Source of the DNA: Streptomyces drozdowiczii
GTDB lineage: Bacteria; Actinomycetota; Actinomycetes; Streptomycetales; Streptomycetaceae
DNA: 64,000 nt
Direction: 5' to 3'
NCBI RefSeq assembly: GCF_026167665.1
Contig: NZ_CP098740.1
Span: 5,084,001-5,148,000 of the forward strand
The notes under the pieces were generated by a model. That model searched no databases. It saw only the letters and a list, made by a program, of their open reading frames with translations, and was not told the DNA's origin. A program made the position numbers and the translations under genes. This document shows positions 34,732 through 44,200 of this stretch, in pieces (positions within the stretch are counted from its first letter, which is position 1; every line of letters starts with the position of its first letter).

Positions 34732-35520
34732 ATGAGCGGTGTCATGAAGCGTATGGGGATGATCTTCCGCGCGAAGGCAAACAAGGCCCTTGACCGGGCC
34801 GAGGATCCGCGCGAGACCCTTGATTACTCGTACCAGAAGCAGCTGGAGCTGCTTCAGAAGGTGCGCCGCGGAGTCGCCGACGTGGCGACCTCGCGCAAGC
34901 GGCTGGAGCTGCAGCTGAACCAGTTGCAGGGCCAGTCCTCGAAGCTGGAGGACCAGGGACGCAAGGCGCTCGCGCTCGGCCGCGAGGACCTGGCCCGCGA
35001 GGCGCTGTCGCGCCGCGCCGCCCTCCAGCAGCAGGTCACCGACCTGGAGACGCAGCACACCACGCTCCAGGGCGAGGAGGAGAAGCTCACTCTCGCGGCC
35101 CAGCGGCTTCAGGCCAAGGTGGACGCCTTCCGGACGAAGAAGGAGACCATCAAGGCCACCTACACGGCCGCCCAGGCGCAGACCCGGATCGGCGAGGCGT
35201 TCTCCGGCATCTCCGAGGAGATGGGCGACGTCGGCCTGGCGATCCAGCGGGCCGAGGACAAGACGCAGCAGCTCCAGGCCCGCGCCGGAGCCATCGACGA
35301 GCTGCTGGCCTCCGGCGCCCTGGACGACCCGACCGGCACGGCCAAGGACGACATCGCCGCCGAGCTGGACCGGATCTCCGGTGGTACGGATGTGGAGCTG
35401 GAGCTTCAGCGGATGAAGGCCGAGCTGGCCGGCGGCTCCTCCTCGCAGCAGGCGATCGAGGGCGGCCCGCAAGACGCCCAGCAGCAGAACAGCCAGTCGC
35501 ACAAATTCGACAAGAACTGA
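34732..35520 (+). CDS. pspA: Phage shock protein A (PspA/IM30 family)
   Basis: A 262-residue, almost entirely helical protein that binds inner membranes under stress. It opens MSGVMKRMGMIFRAKANKAL, followed by the family start DRAEDPRETLDYSYQKQLEL. Long coiled-coil helices with Gln/Leu/Arg/Lys heptads span residues 30-200, for example AQRLQAKVDAFRTKKETIKA. The C-terminal tail is Gln-rich. PspA polymers support membrane integrity. The pspAA gene follows after nine bases and a two-component system lies next, so membrane-stress function is strongly suggested by context. The ATG is preceded by a GGGGGCGCG stretch rather than a clean ribosome site. Confidence 0.95.
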   Translation: MSGVMKRMGMIFRAKANKALDRAEDPRETLDYSYQKQLELLQKVRRGVADVATSRKRLELQLNQLQGQSSKLEDQGRKALALGREDLAREALSRRAALQQQVTDLETQHTTLQGEEEKLTLAAQRLQAKVDAFRTKKETIKATYTAAQAQTRIGEAFSGISEEMGDVGLAIQRAEDKTQQLQARAGAIDELLASGALDDPTGTAKDDIAAELDRISGGTDVELELQRMKAELAGGSSSQQAIEGGPQDAQQQNSQSHKFDKN

Positions 35521-35529
35521 GGCGGCGTC

Positions 35530-35808
35530 ATGATCGTACGGATCATGGGGGAGGGCCAGGCGGTCCTGGCCGACAGCCATCTCGCCGAGCTGGACAAGCT
35601 CGACGACGCCCTGCTGGCCGAGATGGAGCGCGGTGACGGGCCGGGCTTCCGCACCACGCTCCACGCCCTCCTGGCCCGGGTGCGCGAACTCGGCACACCC
35701 TTGCCCGACGACTCCCTGGAGCCGTCCGAGCTGATCCTGCCGGCGCCGGACGCGACCCTCGAAGAGGTACGCGCCATGCTCAGCGACGACGGCCTGATCC
35801 CCGGCTGA
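35530..35808 (+). CDS. PspA-associated protein PspAA
   Basis: A 92-residue acidic protein (MIVRIMGEGQAVLADSHLAE, VRELGTPLPDDSLEPSELIL, MLSDDGLIPG). It matches the PspAA (PspA-associated) domain found next to PspA in actinobacteria, with a beta-strand start and short helices. It follows pspA by nine bases, with GGCGG as the nearest ribosome site. Thought to modulate PspA assembly or link it to partner proteins; function is inferred from its fixed position. A large hairpin follows. Confidence 0.85.
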   Translation: MIVRIMGEGQAVLADSHLAELDKLDDALLAEMERGDGPGFRTTLHALLARVRELGTPLPDDSLEPSELILPAPDATLEEVRAMLSDDGLIPG

Positions 35809-35831
35809 CGCCGACCGCCCTCCAGCACCCC

Positions 35832-35874
35832 CGCCCGTGCCCCGCGCCCGCCCGACGGACGCGGGGCACGGGCG
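35832..35874 (+). terminator. pspA-pspAA terminator hairpin
   Basis: A perfect 15-bp stem (35832-35846 with 35860-35874), 24 bases beyond the pspAA stop. Confidence 0.85.
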
Positions 35875-35932
35875 CGTCCTGCCGGTCATGGCCGGACCGG
35901 GCGGCGCGCGGCACACCGTAACGTAGCCAGAC

Positions 35933-37200
35933 GTGACCACCCTCGGAACCGGGGTCCTGCGCATCCGCCAGTGGCTGCGCGCCCACCCCTCGCGCTGGAC
36001 GGCGCGCTCGCCCTGGGCGTGCTCGTGGCGATGGTCTTCGCGTCGTTCGTGGACCCCGGCGGGCACGACGGGCCCACCTTCGGCGCCCGCACCCCCGCCG
36101 CGAGCAGCCTGCTGCTGATGCTGCTCAGCGCACTGGCCCTGATCCGGCGGCGCCGCGAACCGATGGCGGTGCTCGCCGCCACCGGGGCGCTGACCGTCGT
36201 GGAACTGGTCACCTCGGACCCGCCGGCCCCCGTCGTGATGAGCGCCGTCATCGCGCTGTACACCGTCGCCGCCCGCACCGACCGGCCCACCACCTGGCGG
36301 GTCGGGCTGCTCACCATGGCCGCGCTCACCGCCGCCGCCATGCTCTTCGGCTCGCCGCCCTGGTACAGCCAGGAGAACCTGGGCGTCTTCGCCTGGACCG
36401 GGATGGCCGCCGCCGCGGGCGACGCGGTCCGCTCCCGGCGCGCGTTCGTCGGTGCGATCCGGGAGCGCGCCGAACGCGCCGAACGGACCCGCGAGGAGGA
36501 GGCCCGCCGCCGGGTCGCCGAGGAACGGCTGCGCATCGCCCGCGATCTGCACGACGTCGTCGCCCACCACATCGCCCTGGTCAACGTGCAGGCCGGGGTC
36601 GCCGCCCACGTCATGGACAAGCGCCCCGACCAGGCGAAGCAGGCCCTCGCCCACGTCCGCGAGGCGAGCCGGTCCGCGCTCAACGAACTCCGGGCCACCG
36701 TCGGCCTGCTCCGCCAGTCCGGCGACCCGGAGGCCCCCACCGAACCGGCCCCCGGCCTCGCGGTCCTCGGGCAGCTCGTGGAGAGCGTGCGCCAGGCGGG
36801 GCTGCCCGTCGAGGTGGCCTGCCCTGCCGAGGGCGATCCGCCGTTGCCCTCGGCCGTCGACCTGGCCGCGTACCGGGTGATCCAGGAGGCGCTGACCAAC
36901 GTCCGCAAGCACGCGGGGCCGGGTGCCAGGGCCGAGGTGAGCGTCGTACGGGTCGGGGCCACGGCCGAGGTCATGGTCCTGGACAACGGCCGCGGGAACA
37001 CCACGGGCGCCGACTCCGCCTCCGGCGGCGGGCACGGCCTGCTCGGGATGCGGGAACGCGTCACCGCCCTGGGTGGCACCCTCACCGCGGGTCCCCGCTA
37101 CGGGGGCGGCTTCCGCGTCCATGCGATCCTGCCCGTCGAGGCCCGCGCGCAGGAGCCCGGTCGGCCGGGCGCGGCGGGCCGGACGGGGGAGAACGCATGA
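35933..37200 (+). CDS. Two-component sensor histidine kinase (NarX/DesK-like), apparent frameshift
   Basis: From GTG 35933 the first 19 residues read VTTLGTGVLRIRQWLRAHP, then the frame breaks. One extra C in the CCCC run at 35986-35989 joins them to LALDGALALGVLVAMVFASF, the natural first membrane helix, giving about 422 residues. Four to five N-terminal helices follow (LLLMLLSALALIRRRREPMA, VVMSAVIALYTVAA). The phosphoacceptor His is in IARDLHDVVAHHIALVNVQA (HisKA_3), then the ATPase domain with LTNVRKHAGPGA and GLLGMRERV. It partners the response regulator at 37197 (4-base overlap). The break is likely a sequence error; without it the gene would have to start late and lose a helix. Confidence 0.9.
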
Positions 37201-37892
37201 CACCGGCCATCAAGGTCCTGCTCGCCGACGACCAGGCGCTGCTGCGCAGCGCGTTCCGGGTGCTGGTCGACTCGGAGCCCGACATGCGGGTGGTGGGCGA
37301 GGCGGCGGACGGGGCGCAGGCCGTGGAGGTGGCCCGCGCCGAGCGGCCCGACGTGGTGCTGATGGACATCCGGATGCCCGGCACCGACGGACTCACGGCC
37401 ACCCGCATGATCAGCGCCGACCCGGAGCTCGCGGACGTCCGCGTGGTCATGCTCACCACCTTCGAGGTGGACGAGTACGTGGTGCAGTCGCTGCGCGCCG
37501 GGGCCTCGGGCTTCCTCGGCAAGGGCGCCGAGCCGGACGAACTCCTCAACGCGATCCGGATCGCGGCGGGGGGCGAGGCGCTGCTCTCGCCGGCCGCGAC
37601 CAAGGGCCTGATCGCCACGTTCCTCGCGCAGGGCGGCAGCGGGGCGGACGAGGGGCCGGGGGCGGCCGCGTACTCGGAGCGGCTGGCGGCGCTCACCACG
37701 CGGGAGCGGGAGGTGCTGGTCCTGGTCGCGGGCGGGCTGTCCAACGACGAGATCGCGGAGCGCCTGGTCGTCAGCCCACTGACCGTCAAGACGCATGTGA
37801 ACCGGGCGATGGCGAAGCTGGGCGCCCGGGACCGGGCACAACTCGTGGTAATCGCGTACGAATCGGGCCTGGTGCGCCCACGGGTGGAGTGA
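37197..37892 (+). CDS. Response regulator, NarL/FixJ family
   Basis: A 231-residue DNA-binding regulator. The receiver domain (1-120) has Asp57 in VVLMDIRMPGTDG as phosphoacceptor, acidic pair DDQ at 11-13, Lys in FLGKGAEPDE. A LuxR-type helix-turn-helix is at about residues 163-220 (LTTREREVLVLVAGGLSNDE, VSPLTVKTHVNRAMAKLG). Its ATG overlaps the kinase stop by four bases (ATGA), so the pair is translationally coupled. Being next to pspA, the RND gene and the HtrA-like gene suggests control of an envelope stress response; the actual targets are unknown. Confidence 0.95.
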   Translation: MTPAIKVLLADDQALLRSAFRVLVDSEPDMRVVGEAADGAQAVEVARAERPDVVLMDIRMPGTDGLTATRMISADPELADVRVVMLTTFEVDEYVVQSLRAGASGFLGKGAEPDELLNAIRIAAGGEALLSPAATKGLIATFLAQGGSGADEGPGAAAYSERLAALTTREREVLVLVAGGLSNDEIAERLVVSPLTVKTHVNRAMAKLGARDRAQLVVIAYESGLVRPRVE

Positions 37893-37987
37893 GGGTGCAG
37901 CCGGGGCGTACTCCACCTGCGGTATGCGGGGCGTGAGAAAGCGACCCTGGGGCCGAGGACTTTCGTCCCGGGCATCGGCGATCGTAT

Positions 37988-38036
37988 AGGTGGGCGGGAT
38001 CTGTCCCCCGGGCACTCCCCGGCATCCCGCCCACCT
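37988..38036 (+). terminator. Hairpin between response regulator and RND gene
   Basis: A 13-bp perfect stem (37988-38000 with 38024-38036) with a 23-base loop, 31 bases before the RND start codon. It can end the regulator transcript or act as a leader structure for the transporter. Confidence 0.65.
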
Positions 38037-38066
38037 GCCGCGTAAGCCACAGAAAGAGACCCACCC

Positions 38067-41000
38067 ATGTCCTGGCTGTCCAGATTCAGCCTCGCGCAAA
38101 GGGCCTTGATCGGTCTGATCTCGATCGTCGCGCTCGTCTTCGGAGCGATCGCGATCCCGCAGCTCAAGCAGCAGCTGCTGCCCACCATCGAACTGCCGAT
38201 GGTGTCGGTGCTCGCCCCCTACCAGGGTGCGTCCCCCGATGTGGTCGAGAAGCAGGTCGTCGAACCGCTCGAAGACTCCATCAAGGCCGTCGACGGCGTC
38301 ACCGGCGTCACGTCGACCGCCAGCGAGGGCAACGCCGTCATCATGGCGTCCTTCGACTTCGGTGACGAGGGCACCAAGCAGCTCGTCGCCGACATCCAGC
38401 AGGCCGTGAACCGGGCCCGCGTCCAGCTGCCCGAGGACGTCGACCCGCAGGTCATCGCCGGCTCGACGGACGACATCCCGACCGTCGTCCTCGCCGTCAC
38501 CTCGGACAAGGACCAGCAGGCGCTGGCCGACCAGCTGGACCGCACCGTCGTCCCCGCCCTGGAGGACATCGACGGCGTCGGCCAGGTCTCCGTCGACGGG
38601 GTGCGCGACCTCCAGGTCTCCGTCACCCCGGACGACAAGAAGCTCGCCGCCGCCGGACTCAACGCCGCCGCGCTCTCCCAGGCCCTCCAGTCGGGCGGCG
38701 CGACCGTTCCGGCCGGTGCCTTCTCGGAGTCCGGCAAGAGCCGCACGATCCAGGTCGGCGGCGCCTTCACCTCGCTGAAGCAGATCGAGGACCTGCGGGT
38801 CACCGGTCAGAACCCGGCCTCGGGCAAGCCCGGCAAGCCGGTCCGCCTCGGTGACATCGCGACCGTGAAGCAGGAGGCCGCCACCGCGGACTCCCTCACC
38901 CGCACCAACGGCCGCCCGAGCCTCGCCGTCATGGCGACGATGGACAAGGACGGCAGCGCCGTCGCCATCTCGGACGCCGTCAAGGACAAGCTCCCGGACC
39001 TGCGCAAGGACCTCGGCTCCGGCGCCGAGCTGACCGTCGTCTCGGACCAGGGCCCGGCCGTCTCCAAGGCGATCTCCGGCCTGACGACCGAGGGCGCGCT
39101 CGGCCTGCTCTTCGCGGTCATCGTGATCCTGGTCTTCCTGGCCTCGCTGCGCTCCACCCTGGTCACCGCGGTCTCCATCCCGCTCTCCGTGGTCCTCGCG
39201 CTGATCGTGCTCTGGACCCGCGACCTGTCGCTCAACATGCTGACGCTGGGCGCGCTCACCATCGCGATCGGCCGGGTCGTGGACGACTCGATCGTCGTCC
39301 TGGAGAACATCAAGCGCCACCTCGGCTACGGCGAGGAGCGCCAGTCGGCGATCATCACCGCGGTCAAGGAGGTGGCCGGAGCGGTCACCTCGTCCACCCT
39401 CACCACCGTCGCCGTCTTCCTGCCGATCGGCCTCGTGGGCGGCATGGTCGGCGAGCTGTTCGGCTCGTTCTCGCTGACCGTCACCGCGGCCCTGCTGGCC
39501 TCGCTGCTGGTCTCGCTGACCGTGGTCCCCGTCCTGTCGTACTGGTTCCTGCGCGCCCCAAGGGCACCGCCGAGGACCCGGACAAGGCGCGCCGCGAGGC
39601 CGAGGAGAAGGAGGCGCGCAGCCGCCTCCAGAAGATCTACGTCCCGGTGCTGCGGTTCGCCACCCGGCGCCGTATCACCAGTGTCGTCATCGCCCTCGTC
39701 GTCCTCTTCGGCACCTTCGGCATGGCGCCCCTGCTGAAGACGAACTTCTTCGACCAGGGCGAGCAGGAAGTCCTGTCCATCAAGCAGAAGCTCGACCCGG
39801 GCACCAGCCTCGCGGCCTCCGACGAGGCGGCCAAGAAGGTCGAGAAGCTTCTCGCCGACGACGACGGCGTCAAGGACTACCAGGTCACCGTCGGCTCGTC
39901 CGGCTTCATGGCCGCCTTCGGCGGCGGCACCGGCTCCAACCAGGCGTCCTACCAGGTCACCCTGAAGGACTCCGCCGAGTTCGAGGCCACCCAGGACCGC
40001 ATCGAGAAGGGTCTCGCCAAGCTCGACGGCATCGGCGACACCACCATCAGCGCGGGCGACGGCTTCGGCAGCCAGGACCTGAGCGTCGTGGTGAAGGCCG
40101 CCGACGCGGACACCCTGAAGAAGGCGTCCGAGCAGGTCCGCGCCGAGGTCGCCAAGCTCAAGGACGTGACCGACGTCCAGAGCGACCTGGCGCAGAGCGT
40201 CCCGAGGATCTCGGTGAAGGCCAACGAGAAGGCCGCCGACGCCGGTTACGACCAGGCCACGCTCGGCGCGGTCGTCGCCGGAGCGGTGCGGGGCACCCCG
40301 TCCGGCAAGGCGATCATGGACGACACCGAGCGCGACGTCGTCGTGAAGTCGGCCCACCCGGCCACCACCATGCAGGAGCTGAAGGACCTTCCGCTCGGCA
40401 AGGTGAAGCTCGGCACCATCGCGGACGTGAAGCTGGTCCCCGGACCGGTCTCCATGACCCGGATCGACGGCCAGCGCGCCGCGACCATCACCGCCCGCCC
40501 CACCGGTGACAACACCGGCGCGGTCAGCACCACGCTCCAGACGAAGATCAAGGCCCTGGACCTCCCGGAGGGCGCCACCGCCACCATCGGCGGTGTCTCC
40601 GAGGACCAGGACGACGCCTTCAAGAACCTGGGCCTGGCCATGCTGGCGGCCATCGCGATCGTCTTCATGCTGCTGGTCGCCACCTTCCGGTCGCTGATCC
40701 AGCCGCTGATCCTGCTGGTCTCCATCCCGTTCGCCGCCACCGGCGCGATCGGCCTGCTCGTCGCCACCGGCACCCCGATGGGCGTCCCGGCGATGATCGG
40801 CATGCTGATGCTGATCGGCATCGTGGTGACCAACGCGATCGTGCTGATCGACCTCATCAACCAGTACCGGGCCCAGGGCCTGGGCGTGGTCGAGGCGGTC
40901 GTGGAGGGCGGTCGCCACCGTCTGCGCCCGATCCTCATGACGGCCCTGGCGACGATCTTCGCCCTGCTCCCGATGGCGCTCGGCGTCACCGGCGAGGGCG

Positions 41001-41215
41001 GCTTCATCTCGCAGCCGCTGGCCGTCGTCGTCATCGGTGGTCTGATCACCTCGACGCTGCTGACGCTCCTCCTGGTGCCGACGCTGTACGCGATGGTGGA
41101 GCTCCGCAAGGAGCGCCGCCGGAACAAGAAGGCCGCCAAGCGGTCCGCGCAGACCGGCGCCCCGGCCCCGGCGGAGGCGCGGGAGTCCGGCGAACCGGAG
41201 CCGACGCGGGCCTGA
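38067..41215 (+). CDS. RND/HAE1 family efflux transporter, apparent frameshift
   Basis: Inner-membrane proton-driven RND transporter, 1,049 residues once repaired. The sequence breaks at a CCCC run (39556-39559) after VVPVLSYWFLRAP. One extra C continues it into KGTAEDPDKARREAEEKEAR, then ATRRRITSVVIALVVLFG, the start of the second half. Both halves show the expected fold: SWLSRFSLAQRALIGLI, LQVSVTPDDKKLAAAGLNAA, two periplasmic domains, and the proton-relay helix with LSLNMLTLGALTIAIGRVVD. Distinct partners (membrane-fusion protein) are not nearby, as in other Gram-positive HAE1-type proteins. ATG 38067 has GAAAGAGA upstream. Substrate unknown; linked by position to the two-component system. 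Confidence 0.88.
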
Positions 41216-41235
41216 TCCAGCCGGTATCCCACACA

Positions 41236-41271
41236 GGGGCCCGGCCCGCACGCTCGTGCGGACCGGGCCCC
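41236..41271. terminator. Bidirectional hairpin terminator
   Basis: A 16-bp stem with one non-Watson-Crick pair (41236-41251 with 41256-41271) and a four-base loop, between the RND stop and the convergent caspase-like gene. Confidence 0.85.
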
Positions 41272-41291
41272 TTCGCGTGTACGGATGACCG

Positions 41292-44200
41292 TCAGGCGGC
41301 CCCGCTGAGCGCCTTGATCATGCGGAGCCACACCTCCCCGTACGGCTCCGCGTACCGGACGCTGAGCCCCGCGATCTCCCGCAGCAGCCGGGCCCGGACC
41401 TCCTCCGGGGCGCGCGGGATCAGGTCGGCCAGCTCCTCCGGTTCGACGCCCTGGGCGGCCCCCGAGAGGACCATGCTCACCTGGGCATGGGCGAAGGAGG
41501 ACAGCCGGTCCTCGAAGACCTGGCCCTCGATGGCGGCAGCGTGCATCAGGGAGGTGCCGTCTCCGTCCTCCAACGCCCGTTCCACGTAAGCCTGGAGCGC
41601 GTCCCGGTCCTCCACCAGCGCGTAGGCCGCGTCCATCCCCTCCGCACGGGAGACGTCCAGGACGGCGACGTGCGAGAGCGGGGTGTCCGGGGACGGCCGG
41701 ACCTGGAGGAGGCGCGGGTGGTCCTGGAGGTAGGCCCGCGACTCGGCCCAGGACTCGCAGCCCACCCACTCCGCCAGCTGCCCCGAGAGGATCAGCGGAT
41801 CGTAGGCGGAGGTCACGCCGTGGTCGAGTACGAACTCGCGGAGCGCGGCGTGCTGTTGTGCGGTGGCCGGGTCCAGGAGCGCCAGCTCTTCGAGCGCCGT
41901 CGCGGCCTCCTCCCCGGCGAGCGTGTCGGCGTACCGGGACCAGAGGTCGCGCGACGTGGTCCAGCCGGGCGCGAACATCCAGGTGCCCACGGCTTCCAGC
42001 GTGGCCGCCGAGAGCGAGAGCCAGTCGGGCGCCGGGCCGTGGGTCTCCGCCTCCCACGCCTCGCGCACCTCCTGCCGGTCGCCGTGGGCGCGCAGCGCAC
42101 GCCGTGCCCGTACGGTCACCAGGTCGGGGCCGTCCTCCGGTTCGAGACCGGCGTCCCGCCCGAGGAACGACACGAGCGCGCGTACGCCCTCCGAGGGCAG
42201 CGGATCGGGGCAGTCCAGCAGGAAGATGCTCCGCTCGACGCCGACGCGCCGGGCGGTCGACGGGTGGGCTTCGGCGAACTCCGCCGCGCACTCCTCGTGC
42301 GCCTCGACCGCCGAGGCGTGGTCGCCGGTACGGGCGAGCGCGCGGGCCAGCTCCCCGAGCCCCTGCACCAGATCGTCCTCGAAGGCGCGCGGGTTCTCCA
42401 GGGCCAGGGCGCGGCAGACGGACAGCGCTTCCCGGGCCGTACTCACGGCTCCTTCGGGGTCCCCGTTCATCCCCCGCAGCTTGCCGAAGTTCCGCAGGGC
42501 GAGCGCCAGGTCGGCACGGTGCGCTCCGCTGTGCTCGTCCACGAGCCGGCGCAACAGGACGACACTTTCGTCGGCCGCCGCCAGGGCTTCCTTCGGGCTG
42601 CCGGTGCTGTTGAGGTTCGCGGCCAGGGCGCCGAGGGCCCTCGCGAGCGGGGAGCGCAGGACGGGCGCGTCGGGGACGAGTTCACGCAGGAGCGCGATGG
42701 CCTCTGTCGCGACGGACAGTCCTTCCTCCGGCTCGCCGGCCGGGTTCAGATGGGCGGCGAGGTTGGCGAGCGAGACGGCCAGCTCCCGCCGGTGGACGGC
42801 GGGCTGTTCCGCGGCGAGTTCCCGGCGGATCGCGACCGACTCCCGGCCCGCCGCGAGCGCCCCCGACAGATCGCCCAGGACCGCACGGTGATTGGCTACG
42901 TTGTTGAGGACCAGCGCGTACTCGGGGAGGAACGCCTCCGGGTCCTCGCCTGCGAGACGCCCGTAGAGCGTGGCCGCCTCCTCGACGTGTGCCAGGGCCT
43001 CCGCCGGTTGGCCGTCGGCGGTCAGGTGCATCGCGAGGTTGTTCAGCATCCCGGCCAGCCCGGGGAGGGAGGCCGTCGGCCGGTGCTTGACCAGATCGCG
43101 CTGGAGCTGCAGGGCCTGGCGCGCGAGCAGCACCGCCGAAGCGCGGTCCCCGGCGGCGGCGGTCTTGTTGGCCAGGGACGTCACGGCCCGGGCGAGATCC
43201 GGCTGGAAGACCTCCATGTGCTCGTTGGCGAGCCCGGCGAACACCCGCGCGGCTTCCCGAGCGGACGCGAGCGCCCCCTCGTGGTCCCCGACGGCGGAGA
43301 GCCGGTCCGCGAGGTTGTGCAGTGCCGCGGCCAGTTGCTCCCGGAACGTGTCCGGGTGACGCTCGACGAGCTCCCGGCAGATCTCCACGGACTCCCTCGC
43401 GGGGGCCAGCGCCCTCGCGGTGTCGCCCACGTCCGCCCTGTGCACGGACAGATTGGCCAGGGAACCCGCCAGGGAGGCCCGCAGGGCGGCCGGATGGCGC
43501 TTGATCACCCTCCGGTTGACCTCGACCGCCTTCTCCGCCTGCGGCAGCGCGTCCGCGTGACGTCCGACGGCCCTGAGGGCGTGGGCCAGGCCCGCCAGGG
43601 AGGAGGCGAGGGGGCCCAGGTGCTCGTCGGGGCGCGCGGCGGCGAGGTCGGTGAAGATCTCCACCGCCTCCTGCGCGGGGGAGACGGAGGCCCGGCGCTC
43701 CCCGAGTGCCGTCAGCACCACCGCCAGGCCGTTCAGCGCGGAGGCGAGCTGGGGGCGGAAGACAGCCGGCTCCTTCTCGGACAGCTCCCGGAAGATGACG
43801 ACGGCGTCCCCGGTGAGGACGAGCGCACCCTCCAGGTCACCGATCTCGTGGACCCGCCTGCCGAGCGTGGCGAGGGCCAGCGCGAGGTCGGCCAGGGACG
43901 CGCTGTCCCCAGCCTCGGAGCGGCTCCGCAGGAGCGCGACCGCCTCGCGCGCCGGGAGGAGCGACCCCTCGCGGTCCCCGACGTCGGCGCACCGGTTGGC
44001 GACGTTGACCAGGCTGCGGACGAGTTCCGTCGTACGGGACCCGGGGGCGGCCTCCTCCAACGTCCGGAAGAGGTCCGCCGCCTCCTGCGCCGCCCGCAAC
44101 GCCTCGGCCGGGTCCCCTTCCTGCCCCAGCTGCTCCGAGTAGCGGTGCAGCGCATGGCCCAGGACCGGCACCGCGTCCGGCCCGAGCCGCTTGACGAACT

